Positions 42,927 to 51,607 of a DNA stretch of 64,000 nt are shown here, in pieces (the stretch's first letter is position 1; the number at the start of each line of letters is the position of its first letter). The notes under the pieces are model-generated. The model was not told the DNA's origin. It saw only the letters and a list, made by a program, of their open reading frames with translations, and did no database searches. The translations under genes and the position numbers were made by a program. The stretch comes from Bacillota bacterium (GTDB lineage: Bacteria; Bacillota; Clostridia; Acetivibrionales; DTU013): assembly GCA_023412915.1 (NCBI GenBank), contig JAEZRE010000008.1, forward strand, positions 6,027 to 70,026, written 5' to 3'.

Positions 42927-43263
42927 GGAACTCAAGCAGATCGCCTGTCGCGGTTCCGGTCGAGGAAACGGTTCCGGCAGGCAATTCGAGAACACTTTCG
43001 GCGTTTCCAATTATTCGGGAAACTCTCCAGGGCTTGATGCCCTCTTTGATATAGACAACGATACCGTTTGCATCGATGAAAACGGCATCTATGGCAAACC
43101 TCATAAAAAACATATGAATCGAGTTGCACGGCGTGATTAGCAGTCCGTGTTCCAACGGCAATTCCTTTTTGAATTGCAGGCCCATGAACCTTGCGAAAAA
43201 AGTCCGGGCATGGACGCAATTGTTTGCGAGCACCGAATTGCGGGTAATATTGACTATGACCAT
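42904..43263 (-). CDS. DUF192 family protein
   Basis: A 119-residue protein with the DUF192 core: FFARFMGLQFKKELP, HGLLITPCNSIHMFFMRFAI and VVYIKEGIKPWR. The family is widespread, structurally known, and of unknown function. This copy has no signal peptide. It overlaps the end of rimI on the other strand, a tight convergent junction with no terminator between the genes. Confidence 0.9.
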   Translation of the reverse strand: MVIVNITRNSVLANNCVHARTFFARFMGLQFKKELPLEHGLLITPCNSIHMFFMRFAIDAVFIDANGIVVYIKEGIKPWRVSRIIGNAESVLELPAGTVSSTGTATGDLLEFLNSSAST

Positions 43264-43312
43264 TGCGGCACCTCCGGTCGGCTTAAGTATTCGGACCAGC
43301 TTTAGCGACGAA

Positions 43313-43354
43313 AAGGGACATTCCTTGCCCAGGACTTTGAAGGTGTGTCCCCTT
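43313..43354. repeat. GGGAC-type inverted repeat
   Basis: AAGGGACA with TTCCTT (43313-43326) pairs with AAGG and TGTCCCCTT (43340-43354), with a few unpaired bases. It lies between two divergent genes and resembles the palindromes at 48548 and 52925. Confidence 0.55.
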
Positions 43355-43456
43355 ACATTGATTCCCCTAACATTATACTACAAAAATTTTGAAATTACAT
43401 AAGACACGGGACTCACTTTATCGTATAATCTATATAGGCAAGGTGGTGAGAACCGG

Positions 43457-44011
43457 TTGGAGCTGACCGACAATGAACTTATACAGAAGTGTCTGGCAGG
43501 ACAGCAGCAGTATTTTGAAGAGCTTGTGACACGATATAAAAAATTGATATTCAGCGTTGTATATAATATGATAAATGACAAAGAGGAGGTCAGCGACATC
43601 TCCCAGGAAGTTTTCATTAGGATATACAAGGCTCTGGACAGATACAATCCGGAATACAAGTTCTCTACCTGGGCTGTACGGATTGCGACAAACCTCTGTC
43701 TCGATATACACCGTAAGAAAAAGGTCGATTCGACACCTATCGAGGAGATAGAAGACTTTTCGGACGGTATAGATACACCGGAGGCAAGCTACATTCAAAA
43801 GGAGCGCTCGGAAAGGATACGAAAGGCAATACAGTCGTTGCCTGAAAAATATAGAACACCGATTATTTTGTTCCACCAGAACGGCTTGTCATATGAAGAA
43901 ATGACCAAGGTACTGGGTGAACCGATGACGATAATAAAAAACAGGCTTTACCGGGCCAGATTGATGTTAAGAGAGGCACTTATGCCTGATAGAAAGGAGG
44001 AGGCACTATGA
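43457..44011 (+). CDS. ECF-type RNA polymerase sigma factor
   Basis: A 184-residue group 4 sigma factor with region 2 (NDKEEVSDISQEVFIRIYKAL, about 38-58) and region 4 (about 125-175, with LSYEEMTKVLGEPMTIIKNRLYRA as the recognition helix-turn-helix). The TTG start has GGTGGTG eight bases upstream. It overlaps the anti-sigma gene by four bases. A TATAAT (43424-43429) lies upstream; its own recognition sequence was not recognised. SigW-like in arrangement; target genes are unknown. Confidence 0.93.
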   Translation: MELTDNELIQKCLAGQQQYFEELVTRYKKLIFSVVYNMINDKEEVSDISQEVFIRIYKALDRYNPEYKFSTWAVRIATNLCLDIHRKKKVDSTPIEEIEDFSDGIDTPEASYIQKERSERIRKAIQSLPEKYRTPIILFHQNGLSYEEMTKVLGEPMTIIKNRLYRARLMLREALMPDRKEEAL

Positions 44012-44586
44012 ACTGTGAAGCGGCAAAAGAATATATAATGAAGTACTTTGACGGCGAGCAGAGCGGACCTGAAGAGCTGCAGTTCAAACAGCATTTGAAT
44101 ACCTGCATGGAATGCAGAGAAGAATTCAACTGTATGGAAGCCATCTTCAACACACTTGAAACAAAAGAAGAGATCGAACCTCCGGAAAACTTTGAGGCTC
44201 TGGTCATGGATAAGGTAAATGTGATCGAAAAGGAACGCCGGGAAAAGAGCGAGAGAAGGATAGTCTGGCTCTACAACGGTGCGACGCTGCTTTCGATAGT
44301 GCTGCTGCTCGTGTTTGTGGCGGATCTGAAGCAGGTCAGCGTATTCAGCGCTTTCCAGAAGATCGGGGAGTATTTCAGTTCATTCTCGAGCGCTACGGCT
44401 GCAGTCGCGGGAGTAGTGAGGGATATGTTCGAACTGCTTGGCAATGCGCTGCTTGCGGTGATCGATGTGGCATTTTCGATCGTCAGATCATTCTACCCTG
44501 TTTTCATGGCTCTCACACTGATGATCATTGTGATACAGAGATTGCTTCACTATGTCGGTACGCATGCCGGGAGGGAAACTGAATGA
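44008..44586 (+). CDS. Zinc-finger anti-sigma factor (membrane)
   Basis: A 192-residue protein with an N-terminal putative zinc finger of the ZAS type: Cys3, then His-x3-Cys-x2-Cys in FKQHLNTCMECREEF. One clear membrane helix lies at about 88-105 and a second hydrophobic segment near 165-182. It should bind and hold the sigma factor until an envelope signal releases it. It overlaps both its neighbours by four bases, so all three genes are coupled. Confidence 0.88.
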   Translation: MNCEAAKEYIMKYFDGEQSGPEELQFKQHLNTCMECREEFNCMEAIFNTLETKEEIEPPENFEALVMDKVNVIEKERREKSERRIVWLYNGATLLSIVLLLVFVADLKQVSVFSAFQKIGEYFSSFSSATAAVAGVVRDMFELLGNALLAVIDVAFSIVRSFYPVFMALTLMIIVIQRLLHYVGTHAGRETE

Positions 44587-45488
44587 AAAAACTGACGGCC
44601 CTGCTGATCGTGGCTGCTATACTTGTTATTTCCATTATTCCCGCGGCTGCCGAAGGGATATATGTAGCCTCCGGGAACGGGGACAGGATAAGGATACTTG
44701 AAGATGTCGACGTTACTCAGCCAGTCAACGGAAATGTGGTGGCCGTGCTTGGGGACATTACCGTGGACAACCAGGTCAGCGGGCATGTAATATCGGTTTT
44801 TGGAGACGTCAAGGTGAATGGGTTGGTGGCAGGCCAGGTTGTTACGATTTTCGGACAGACTGAGCTCGGCCAAAATGCCAAAGTAATGGGCGACGTAATT
44901 ACGATGGGCTCGCTCAAGGAAGCTTCCGGAGCCCAGGTGCTCGGACAGCAGGTCAGGATACTTGGGGAATCGATGAACCTCGACATTGGCGCCATATTAT
45001 ATCTGCAGCTTGTCATAATGCTGTTGTTCACAGTAGTGGTATTGATTGTGGGCCTTTTGATTCTGCTGATTGCCAGATCGTCCTATAACAATATGGCAAA
45101 GAACATTGAAAAGAACCTTGGTAGGAAGATGCTGCTGGGAGTACTGACGTTTTTAGGCGCGAGCGCCCTTCTTCTTATCCTGCTCGTTACACTGATAGCT
45201 CCGCTGCTGTACATCATTGTTCTTATCCTTGCCACGATACCTGCGAGCATGTTTGCAGGAAGGTATATACTGAAGACGTTCAGCCCTAAAAACAGCATTT
45301 ATGTGGAGTTTATCACCGGACTCATATCCATCACGCTGCTAAAGCTCCTGATAGTGCTGCTTGTCCCACAGGGCCGCTTACTGATAGGCTTCGGACTGAC
45401 GGGGCTGGTAGATCTGGTCATCTATTCGCTGGGTCTTGGCATCCACATGGAACAGCACTACCTTAAGGAAAATACCGCGAAGAATTAG
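44583..45488 (+). CDS. Membrane protein with bactofilin-like polymer-forming domain
   Basis: A 301-residue protein: an N-terminal signal peptide (about 1-23), a short extracytoplasmic repeat region (about 35-125) with hydrophobic/Gly-alternating turns such as GNVVAVLGDITVDNQVSGHV, resembling the right-handed beta-helix of polymer-forming (bactofilin) proteins, and then four or more membrane helices (about 140-290). As the third coupled gene of a sigma/anti-sigma operon, it may be a sensor or a membrane-protecting effector. Function not established. Confidence 0.75.
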   Translation: MKKLTALLIVAAILVISIIPAAAEGIYVASGNGDRIRILEDVDVTQPVNGNVVAVLGDITVDNQVSGHVISVFGDVKVNGLVAGQVVTIFGQTELGQNAKVMGDVITMGSLKEASGAQVLGQQVRILGESMNLDIGAILYLQLVIMLLFTVVVLIVGLLILLIARSSYNNMAKNIEKNLGRKMLLGVLTFLGASALLLILLVTLIAPLLYIIVLILATIPASMFAGRYILKTFSPKNSIYVEFITGLISITLLKLLIVLLVPQGRLLIGFGLTGLVDLVIYSLGLGIHMEQHYLKENTAKN

Positions 45489-45549
45489 CTTATAAACAGT
45501 CCAGGTTTTAGTATTGGAAAGCTGCAAGTCGAATGTTAAAATACCAATG

Positions 45550-45590
45550 ACGCCAAATAGGGAATTATTTCTCTATTTGGCGTTTTTTTA
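45550..45590 (+). terminator. Terminator of the sigma operon
   Basis: ACGCCAAATAG (45550-45560) pairs perfectly with CTATTTGGCGT (45573-45583), followed by TTTTTT. Confidence 0.9.
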
Positions 45591-45677
45591 TGCCTTCTTC
45601 ATCGCCGGGCTGGCGTCCATACTGTGGGTGCTGCCACGGTATAGGCGGCATATGAGGAGTTTTAGCTACAGGTTTGT

Positions 45678-45884
45678 ATGTTTTTCGGGCAGACAGGATT
45701 GTTTACGGCGCAGTTGGTCAGTAATGCAATTACAGTTTCACTTGCTTCTGTCGGAACTTTTGTTATACTCAAAGTAATAGGATTTTTTATGGAGAGCAGA
45801 GTTTCGCAGAGGGAAGAAGCTGAGGGGTTGGATATTTCCGAACATGGTGAGTCCGCCTATCCTTCTTTTACAGGTATGGATTGA
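45678..45884 (+). pseudogene. Remnant of an ammonium transporter gene (C-terminal end)
   Basis: The last 68 codons of an Amt-type transporter remain: the final membrane helix (VSLASVGTFVILKVIGFFME) and the characteristic cytoplasmic tail, REEAEGLDISEHGESAYPS. Full Amt proteins have about 400 residues with 11 helices. A TAG lies in frame just upstream of the first Met and no other Amt sequence is present, so the 5' 80 percent has been lost. It sits just before the P-II gene, the usual amt-glnK order. Confidence 0.8.
45742..45769 (+). promoter_or_regulatory. Possible promoter inside the amt remnant
   Basis: TTGCTT (45742-45747), a 16-bp spacer and TATACT (45764-45769). It could now drive the P-II gene. 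Confidence 0.35.
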
Positions 45885-45908
45885 ATTATTTTGTAAGGAG
45901 GATATTGC

Positions 45909-46247
45909 ATGAAGAAGATCGAGGCAATCATTCGCCCGAATAAGCTCGAGGATGTCAAAGAAGCGCTTCAAAAGATCGATATAAACGGCATAACGATATG
46001 TCAGGTGCTTGGCTGTGGAAAACAGAAGGGCTGGAAGGAGTATTACAGGGGCAGCGAGGTGTCCATGAACGTACTGCCGAAGATAAAGCTGGAGCTGGTC
46101 GTTGAAGACTCGAAGCTTGAAAAGACGCTGGATACGATAATTCAATACGCAAAGACAGGCGAAGTTGGAGACGGAAAGATATTTGTTTCCGAAATAACGG
46201 ACTGCATCAGGATACGCACAGGAGAGCACGGAGAAAACGCCGTTTGA
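45909..46247 (+). CDS. P-II family nitrogen regulatory protein
   Basis: A 112-residue P-II protein: trimeric sensors of ATP/ADP and 2-oxoglutarate that control ammonium channels and nitrogen metabolism. The T-loop reads GCGKQKGWKEYYRGSEV, and position 51, the uridylylated Tyr of enteric GlnB/GlnK, is Val here, as in Gram-positive versions that are not uridylylated. The C-terminal region has the ADP-binding B and C loops (TGEVGDGKIFV). TAAGGAGG precedes the ATG. With its amt partner truncated, it may act on another target. Confidence 0.92.
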   Translation: MKKIEAIIRPNKLEDVKEALQKIDINGITICQVLGCGKQKGWKEYYRGSEVSMNVLPKIKLELVVEDSKLEKTLDTIIQYAKTGEVGDGKIFVSEITDCIRIRTGEHGENAV

Positions 46248-46290
46248 TAAATTTCATTATAGTAAATTTAAAATCTATCTGTTATAATAT

Positions 46291-46347
46291 GAAACAGGAC
46301 ATTCCTGCTTTGAGAAATCATTAACAAAGTTCGAATAGTCCTGTTTC
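46291..46347 (+). promoter_or_regulatory. Large leader hairpin before the Crh-like gene
   Basis: GAAACAGGAC (46291-46300) pairs perfectly with GTCCTGTTTC (46338-46347), a 37-nt loop between. It begins a few bases after TATAAT (46283-46288), so it would form the 5' end of the transcript. No long T tract follows. Confidence 0.5.
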
Positions 46348-46399
46348 GATTGTGCATCTGCATATCTGCAACTGAATGAGAGTAATAACGGAGGGAAAA

Positions 46400-46669
46400 A
46401 TGATCGTAAAGGAAATCATAATACAGAATCCAACAGGCCTTCAGTCCAAATCAGCTGCAATTTTCATACAGAAGGCTTCAAATTATAAATCCAGCATATG
46501 GATCGTAAAGGACGAAAGAAAGGCAAACGGGAAAAGCTTGCTCGGAGTGCTGTCTCTTGGAATCGGTAAGGGAGCCGCAGTGACGCTTACGGCCGAAGGC
46601 CCAGATGAATCCGCCGCGGCCGTGGAACTGGAGAAATATCTGCTTTCGGATACAAATGAAATGGATTAA
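46400..46669 (+). CDS. Crh-like HPr family protein lacking the phosphorylatable His
   Basis: An 89-residue HPr-fold protein. At position 15, the PTS phosphohistidine of HPr, it has Gln, and the conserved Arg17 is Lys (TGLQSKSAA). Ser46, the HPr-kinase site, is kept in its usual setting (KSLLGVLSLG). This combination is that of Crh, which acts in carbon catabolite control with CcpA and not in sugar transport. The ATG at 46400 follows GGAGGG. uvrC starts three bases after its stop. hprK is not in the window. Confidence 0.88.
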   Translation: MIVKEIIIQNPTGLQSKSAAIFIQKASNYKSSIWIVKDERKANGKSLLGVLSLGIGKGAAVTLTAEGPDESAAAVELEKYLLSDTNEMD

Positions 46670-46672
46670 GGT

Positions 46673-48529
46673 ATGTTCGATATACAGGAAGAGTTAAAAA
46701 AACTGCCCGATAAATCGGGCGTTTATCTTATGAAGGACGAAAACGGCACCATTATCTATGTTGGTAAGGCTGTGGTGCTGAAAAACAGGGTCAGGCAATA
46801 TTTTCAGTCTTCAGCGGCGCACACCCCGAAGGTTACGGCCATGGTGGCAAAGATAGCCGAATTCGAATATATAGTCACCGATACGGAGCTGGAAGCGCTC
46901 ATACTCGAATGCAATCTCATCAAGGATCTCAAGCCAAAATTCAATATCCTGCTAAAGGATGACAAGACTTATCCCTATATAAAAATTACGATGAACGAGG
47001 ACTATCCGCGGGTCATTATGACCAGGCGTGTAGAAAAGGATGGGGCCAGGTATTTCGGACCCTATTCGAGCGTTTTTTCCGTACGTGAAACTATCAGGCT
47101 GATAAAGAGGATATTTCCCTTGAAATCCTGCAAAAAGGTGCTTCCCAGGGATATAGGGAAGGGAAGGCCGTGCTTGAACTATCATATAAGGCAGTGCCTC
47201 GGGCCATGTTCCGGAAATGTGGACAAGGAAGAATATCGCTCAGTCATGCGCGATATATGTTCGTTTCTGGACGGCAGGCAGGATTCTATAATGACGAAAC
47301 TGGAAAAGCAGATGGAGGAAGCGGCGGACAAGCTTGATTTCGAGAAGGCTGCGTCGCTTAGAGACAAGCTTTCAAGCCTGAAGCATATAGCCCAGGAGCA
47401 GAAGGTGCTTTCTCTGGCAGGCGCGGACCAGGATGTCATAGCCTTTGCCGCAAGCAAAACCGATACGTGCGTGCAGGTTTTTTTCATACGCAGCGGAAAG
47501 CTGCTCGGAAGACAGCATTTCATAATGGAAGGCACGGGAGAAGGGGAACTGCGAGAGTTGGCTTCGTCATTCCTTAAACAATTCTACAGCGACGCGGCGG
47601 TAATACCGTCCGAGATCATTGTGGCTACTGAATTCGACGATATCGATGTCATTGAGGAATGGCTGGGCTCAAAACGCGGCGGAAGGGTCCGGGTCAAGAT
47701 ACCCCAGCGCGGTGAAAAGCTGCATATGGTGGAGATGGTGTCTCAGAACGCCAGGATCGAGCTCGAGCATTTCAACGAAAGGCTGGCGGGCGGCAGCCAG
47801 GTACAGGAAGGGCTTTCGGGAATGGCCGGACTGCTCGGACTCGAGAAAACGCCTCATAGGCTTGAAGCCTATGATATATCGAACACAGGCTCCTCCGAGA
47901 TCGTAGCTTCAATGGTCGTTTTCGAAAACGGCCAGCCAGCAAAGAAGGAATACAGACGGTTTAAAATACGTTCAACCGATATACAGAACGACTATGCAAG
48001 TATGCAGGAGGTACTGTACAGAAGGTTCAGGCATGCCGAAGCCGAAAGAGCCGACGCGGAAGACGGCACTGACGGCGCCCACCATAAGTTCAGCAAGCTG
48101 CCGGATCTGCTGATGCTGGACGGAGGCCTCGGACATGTAAATGCTGTCGGGGAGGTGCTTGACGAACTGGGAGTCACGATACCGGTCTGCGGCATGGTTA
48201 AGGACGACAAGCACAGGACAAGAGGCCTTGTACTGACGGACAGGGAAATAGACCTTACCCGGAACCTTACAGTACTGCGCTTCGTCACATCAATACAGGA
48301 TGAAGCGCACAGGTTTGCACTCGAATATAACAAGACCTTGAGGACCAAGCGCTATTCGAAGTCCATTCTGGACGAGGTGGAAGGCATAGGCCCCAAGCGT
48401 AAAAAAGCGCTGCTGAAACACTTCGGCTCGCTTGGCAGGCTGAAACAGGCGGGCATCGATGACCTGCAGGCAGTCGAAGGCATAAGCCAGGCCCAGGCGG
48501 AAAAGCTGTATGAGTTCTTCAGGTCATAG
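46673..48529 (+). CDS. uvrC: Excinuclease ABC subunit C
   Basis: UvrC makes both incisions in nucleotide excision repair. The 618-residue protein has the GIY-YIG nuclease domain (GVYLMKDENGTIIYVGKA near 15-32), a Cys cluster near 150-180 (CLNYHIRQCLGPC), the UVR domain near 205 (KLDFEKAASLRDKL), the RNase H-like second nuclease domain (AYDISNTGSSEIVASMVVF) and C-terminal helix-hairpin-helix motifs (VEGIGPKRKKALLKHFGS). A polar insertion near 455 (AERADAEDGTDGAHH) is mild. Confidence 0.98.
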   Translation: MFDIQEELKKLPDKSGVYLMKDENGTIIYVGKAVVLKNRVRQYFQSSAAHTPKVTAMVAKIAEFEYIVTDTELEALILECNLIKDLKPKFNILLKDDKTYPYIKITMNEDYPRVIMTRRVEKDGARYFGPYSSVFSVRETIRLIKRIFPLKSCKKVLPRDIGKGRPCLNYHIRQCLGPCSGNVDKEEYRSVMRDICSFLDGRQDSIMTKLEKQMEEAADKLDFEKAASLRDKLSSLKHIAQEQKVLSLAGADQDVIAFAASKTDTCVQVFFIRSGKLLGRQHFIMEGTGEGELRELASSFLKQFYSDAAVIPSEIIVATEFDDIDVIEEWLGSKRGGRVRVKIPQRGEKLHMVEMVSQNARIELEHFNERLAGGSQVQEGLSGMAGLLGLEKTPHRLEAYDISNTGSSEIVASMVVFENGQPAKKEYRRFKIRSTDIQNDYASMQEVLYRRFRHAEAERADAEDGTDGAHHKFSKLPDLLMLDGGLGHVNAVGEVLDELGVTIPVCGMVKDDKHRTRGLVLTDREIDLTRNLTVLRFVTSIQDEAHRFALEYNKTLRTKRYSKSILDEVEGIGPKRKKALLKHFGSLGRLKQAGIDDLQAVEGISQAQAEKLYEFFRS

Positions 48530-48547
48530 AAAGAAAGACTGGTCATA

Positions 48548-48566
48548 GGGACAGGAACCTTGTCCC
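48548..48566. repeat. Short GGGACA palindrome
   Basis: GGGACA (48548-48553) pairs with TGTCCC (48561-48566) around a 7-nt loop with GGAACCT. Same family style as 43313 and 52925. Confidence 0.5.
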
Positions 48567-48647
48567 AAAAGCGAGCTAACGGGATGGATGTTGTCCTGCG
48601 TAGCTTTATTACGAATGCGATCGATACAGAAAGGAAATACCGGATTA

Positions 48648-49349
48648 ATGGCGATCTACGCGATATCCGACCTGCATCTGGCCTTGAGCGTCGACAAACC
48701 TATGGACGTTTTCGGCGGGCGATGGACGGATTACATGGACAGGCTCAATGAGAACTGGAAGGCAGTAGTAGGCTGTGATGACACTGTTATCGTACCCGGG
48801 GATATATCCTGGGCGACCTACCTTGATCAGGCCTGTGCCGATTTCAGCTTTATTGACGCTCTGCCCGGACGGAAGGTAATTTCAAAGGGAAATCATGACT
48901 ATTGGTGGACTACCAAAAGCAAACTTGACAAGTTTCTTTCCGAAAACGGCTTCAAGTCCATAGCCTTCATGCACAATAACAGCTATGAAGCGGAGGATGC
49001 GGTCATCTGCGGTACGAGGGGCTGGAACATGCCGGGCGAAGACGATTTCGGCGCGGAGGACGCCCGAATATATCAGCGTGAGCTTATGAGGCTGGAGCTC
49101 TCATTGAAAAGCGCCAAACCGCCGGAGGGCGGCTGTATAATTGCGGCGCTGCATTTCCCGCCGTTCAATTCCAAGGGTGTTTTTTCAGGTTTTTTGGATA
49201 TAATGCAAAGGTATGAGGTAAAGACCTGCATATACGGGCATTTGCACGGAGAAGCCGGTAAAAAGGCTGTTGAAGGTCTGTACGGCGGCATTGAATTCAG
49301 GTTCGTGTCCTCCGACCACCTTGGCTTCACACCGGTTCGGCTGTTTTGA
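48648..49349 (+). CDS. Metallophosphoesterase
   Basis: A 233-residue calcineurin-type phosphoesterase with the five metal motifs in order: SDLHL near 7-11, GDISWA near 52, GNHDY near 82, an active-site HFPPF near 164, and GHLHGE near 195. Small proteins of this kind hydrolyse phosphodiesters or phosphoproteins; the substrate is unknown. The start is placed where the conserved MAIYAISDLHL begins; the in-frame ATG at 48588 lacks a ribosome binding site and conservation. Confidence 0.9.
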   Translation: MAIYAISDLHLALSVDKPMDVFGGRWTDYMDRLNENWKAVVGCDDTVIVPGDISWATYLDQACADFSFIDALPGRKVISKGNHDYWWTTKSKLDKFLSENGFKSIAFMHNNSYEAEDAVICGTRGWNMPGEDDFGAEDARIYQRELMRLELSLKSAKPPEGGCIIAALHFPPFNSKGVFSGFLDIMQRYEVKTCIYGHLHGEAGKKAVEGLYGGIEFRFVSSDHLGFTPVRLF

Positions 49350-49434
49350 CTTTTTTATGGCGCGTATGAGGCATATAAGGCCCGGGCGGGATTTACCGTT
49401 TTCGGGTAATATTCGCCAAAAATAAGCATATATA

Positions 49435-49464
49435 TTGGCTTTACAAAACCTAATGTGTTATAAT
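49435..49464 (+). promoter_or_regulatory. tig promoter
   Basis: TTGGCT (49435-49440), an 18-bp spacer and TATAAT (49459-49464), about 90 bp before tig. Confidence 0.55.
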
Positions 49465-49478
49465 GTATAGATAATTGT

Positions 49479-49495
49479 GGGGGCGTATGTCCCCC
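49479..49495 (+). promoter_or_regulatory. GC-rich leader hairpin of tig
   Basis: GGGGG (49479-49483) pairs with CCCCC (49491-49495) near the predicted transcript start; a short TTGTT follows. Confidence 0.45.
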
Positions 49496-49552
49496 TTGTT
49501 CTGCACAGCAGAATACATAGAAAAAATGGATATATAAGGAGATTAAAATCAA

Positions 49553-50842
49553 ATGCAGGTGAAAGTTGAAAATGTAGGCAAAAACATCGTACAACTCGAA
49601 ATAGAAGTTGATGCGGAAAAATTCGAACAGGGTCTTCAGAAATCCTTCGCCAAGAATTCAAAAAAATTCAACATACCCGGTTTCAGAAGGGGCAAAGCTC
49701 CCAGATACATGGTAGAGAAGTTTTACGGAGAACAGGCATTGTATGAGGACGCCATAAATGAAATATGCCCCGAGGCGTATGACCAGGCAGTCGAAGAAAA
49801 CGGCATCCATCCCGTTGACAGGCCTGAAATAGACATCAAGCAGATCGGACGCGGACAGACCTTCATATTTACGGCAAAGGTAACCGTCAAACCCGAGGTC
49901 GAGCTTGGCGAGTACAAGGGCGTTGAAGTACAGAAGGCCGGCGCACTCGTGACCGACGAGGATATTGAAAAGGAACTCGAGAAGGTGCAGGATAAAAATT
50001 CGAGGCTCATCACTGTCGAAGACAGGCCGGTAGCCAACGGTGATACTGCGATAATAGATTTTGAGGGCTTTATAGACGGTGTGCCCTTCGAGGGCGGCAA
50101 AGGAACGGACTACAGCCTTGTCATAGGCTCGGGAACGTTTATCCCCGGCTTTGAGGAACAACTAGTCGGCTTGGCAGCAGGCGAGGAAAAAGACGTAAAC
50201 GTATCCTTCCCCGAAGAATACGGTTCGCAGGAATTGGCCGGAAAACCCGCCGTTTTCAAGGTAAAGGTCAAGGAAATCAAGCTCAAGGAATTGCCTGCGC
50301 TCGACGATGAATTTGCAAAGGACGTCAGCGAATTCGAAACGATTGAGGAATACAAGGCCGATCTCAGGAAGAAACTCGTTGAGAGGGCTGAGCACAATGC
50401 GCACCACGAAGATGAGGACAACGTAGTAGAGAAAGTCGTTTCCAACGCGACAGTCGACGTACCCCAGGCAATGATCGAAAAGCGCATTGACGACCTTGTT
50501 TACGATTTCGGAATGAGACTGCGCTACCAGGGCCTCGAACTTGAAAAATATCTTGAGGCAATGGGTATGGATATGAATAGTTTCAGGGAACAATTCAAGA
50601 CAAGGGCCGAACAGGAAGTAAAGACGCAGCTGGTAATAGAGAAGGTCGGCGTAACGGAGGGCATAGTACCCACCGATGACGACGTAGAAGAAGAAATTAA
50701 GAATATCTCGGAAAATTACAAGCAGTCTGTAGAGGATTTCAAGCAACATTTGAAACCGGATGATATAGAATATATCAGGAGCACATTGGTTGCCAGAAAG
50801 ACTGTTGATTTCCTGCTCGAAAATGCGAAACTGGTTCAATAA
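49553..50842 (+). CDS. tig: Trigger factor (ribosome-bound chaperone)
   Basis: Trigger factor binds L23 at the tunnel exit and shields nascent chains. The 429-residue protein has the N-terminal ribosome-binding domain with the GFRRGKAPR signature near 44-52, the FKBP-type isomerase domain near 150-245 (GDTAIIDFEGFIDGVPFEGG), and the helical C-terminal arms. It is followed by clpP and clpX, the classic order. Confidence 0.98.
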   Translation: MQVKVENVGKNIVQLEIEVDAEKFEQGLQKSFAKNSKKFNIPGFRRGKAPRYMVEKFYGEQALYEDAINEICPEAYDQAVEENGIHPVDRPEIDIKQIGRGQTFIFTAKVTVKPEVELGEYKGVEVQKAGALVTDEDIEKELEKVQDKNSRLITVEDRPVANGDTAIIDFEGFIDGVPFEGGKGTDYSLVIGSGTFIPGFEEQLVGLAAGEEKDVNVSFPEEYGSQELAGKPAVFKVKVKEIKLKELPALDDEFAKDVSEFETIEEYKADLRKKLVERAEHNAHHEDEDNVVEKVVSNATVDVPQAMIEKRIDDLVYDFGMRLRYQGLELEKYLEAMGMDMNSFREQFKTRAEQEVKTQLVIEKVGVTEGIVPTDDDVEEEIKNISENYKQSVEDFKQHLKPDDIEYIRSTLVARKTVDFLLENAKLVQ

Positions 50843-50915
50843 CGGTTTATATTATATTTTTTGTGGGAAACAATAAAGAGGCTTAAACAAAGCTGTTATT
50901 TTTGTCGTAATATAG

Positions 50916-50940
50916 AGAGGCAAATATTCAGGCCTCTTTG
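50916..50940 (+). terminator. Probable terminator after tig
   Basis: AGAGGC (50916-50921) pairs with GCCTCT (50932-50937), followed by TTTG. A second AGAGGC (50877-50882) could compete for the same 3' arm. T tract is short. Confidence 0.5.
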
Positions 50941-51010
50941 TAACGCAGTAGAGGAAAAATGTGTTATTAATCGATGCGTTATAATATGACAAATGTTTGG
51001 GAGGAATATT

Positions 51011-51595
51011 ATGAGCTTGGTACCAATAGTAGTTGAGCAGTCAAACAGAGGAGAAAGGTCTTATGATATATTCTCCATGCTGCTCAAGGAAAGGATAATC
51101 ATGCTGAGCGATGAGGTCAATGACGTTACTGCGAGCCTCGTGGTCGCACAGATGCTTTATCTTGATTCAGTCGATCCGGATAAGGACATACAGCTGTATA
51201 TAAACAGTCCCGGAGGTTCTGTGACTTCGGGGTTTGCAATATATGACACGATGCAGCATGTCAAGGCGGATGTTCAGACGATTTGCGTGGGTATGGCGGC
51301 AAGTATGGGAGCTTTCCTGCTGGCGGCCGGAACCAAGGGAAAAAGGTTTGCTCTGCCCAACAGTGAGATAATGATCCACCAGCCGCTTGGAGGAGCACAG
51401 GGCCAAGCGACGGATATCAAGATCCGGACCGAGTGGTTGTTAAAAATAAAGGGTAGACTGAACAATATTTTGAGTGAAAGAACGGGTCAGCCCCTTGACA
51501 AAATCGAGAGAGACACGGAAAGGGATTTCTTTATGTCTGCCGAGGAGGCAAAGGCTTACGGCCTTGTTGACGAAGTCATGATCAGAAAGAAATAA
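51011..51595 (+). CDS. clpP: ATP-dependent Clp protease proteolytic subunit
   Basis: ClpP is the serine protease barrel that works with ClpX. The 194-residue protein has the catalytic Ser in GMAASMGAFLLA near 97, His in IMIHQPLGG near 122, and Asp in the ERDTERDFFM segment near 171. The ATG at 51011 follows GGGAGG; an earlier in-frame start lacks spacing. TATAAT (50981-50986) may be its -10. Confidence 0.98.
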   Translation: MSLVPIVVEQSNRGERSYDIFSMLLKERIIMLSDEVNDVTASLVVAQMLYLDSVDPDKDIQLYINSPGGSVTSGFAIYDTMQHVKADVQTICVGMAASMGAFLLAAGTKGKRFALPNSEIMIHQPLGGAQGQATDIKIRTEWLLKIKGRLNNILSERTGQPLDKIERDTERDFFMSAEEAKAYGLVDEVMIRKK

Positions 51596-51607
51596 TGGGG
51601 TGGAGCG

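Noticed and set aside
45514..45777. 87-codon frame over the sigma-operon terminator
   Set aside because: It runs through a strong terminator and then through the amt remnant in the wrong frame.
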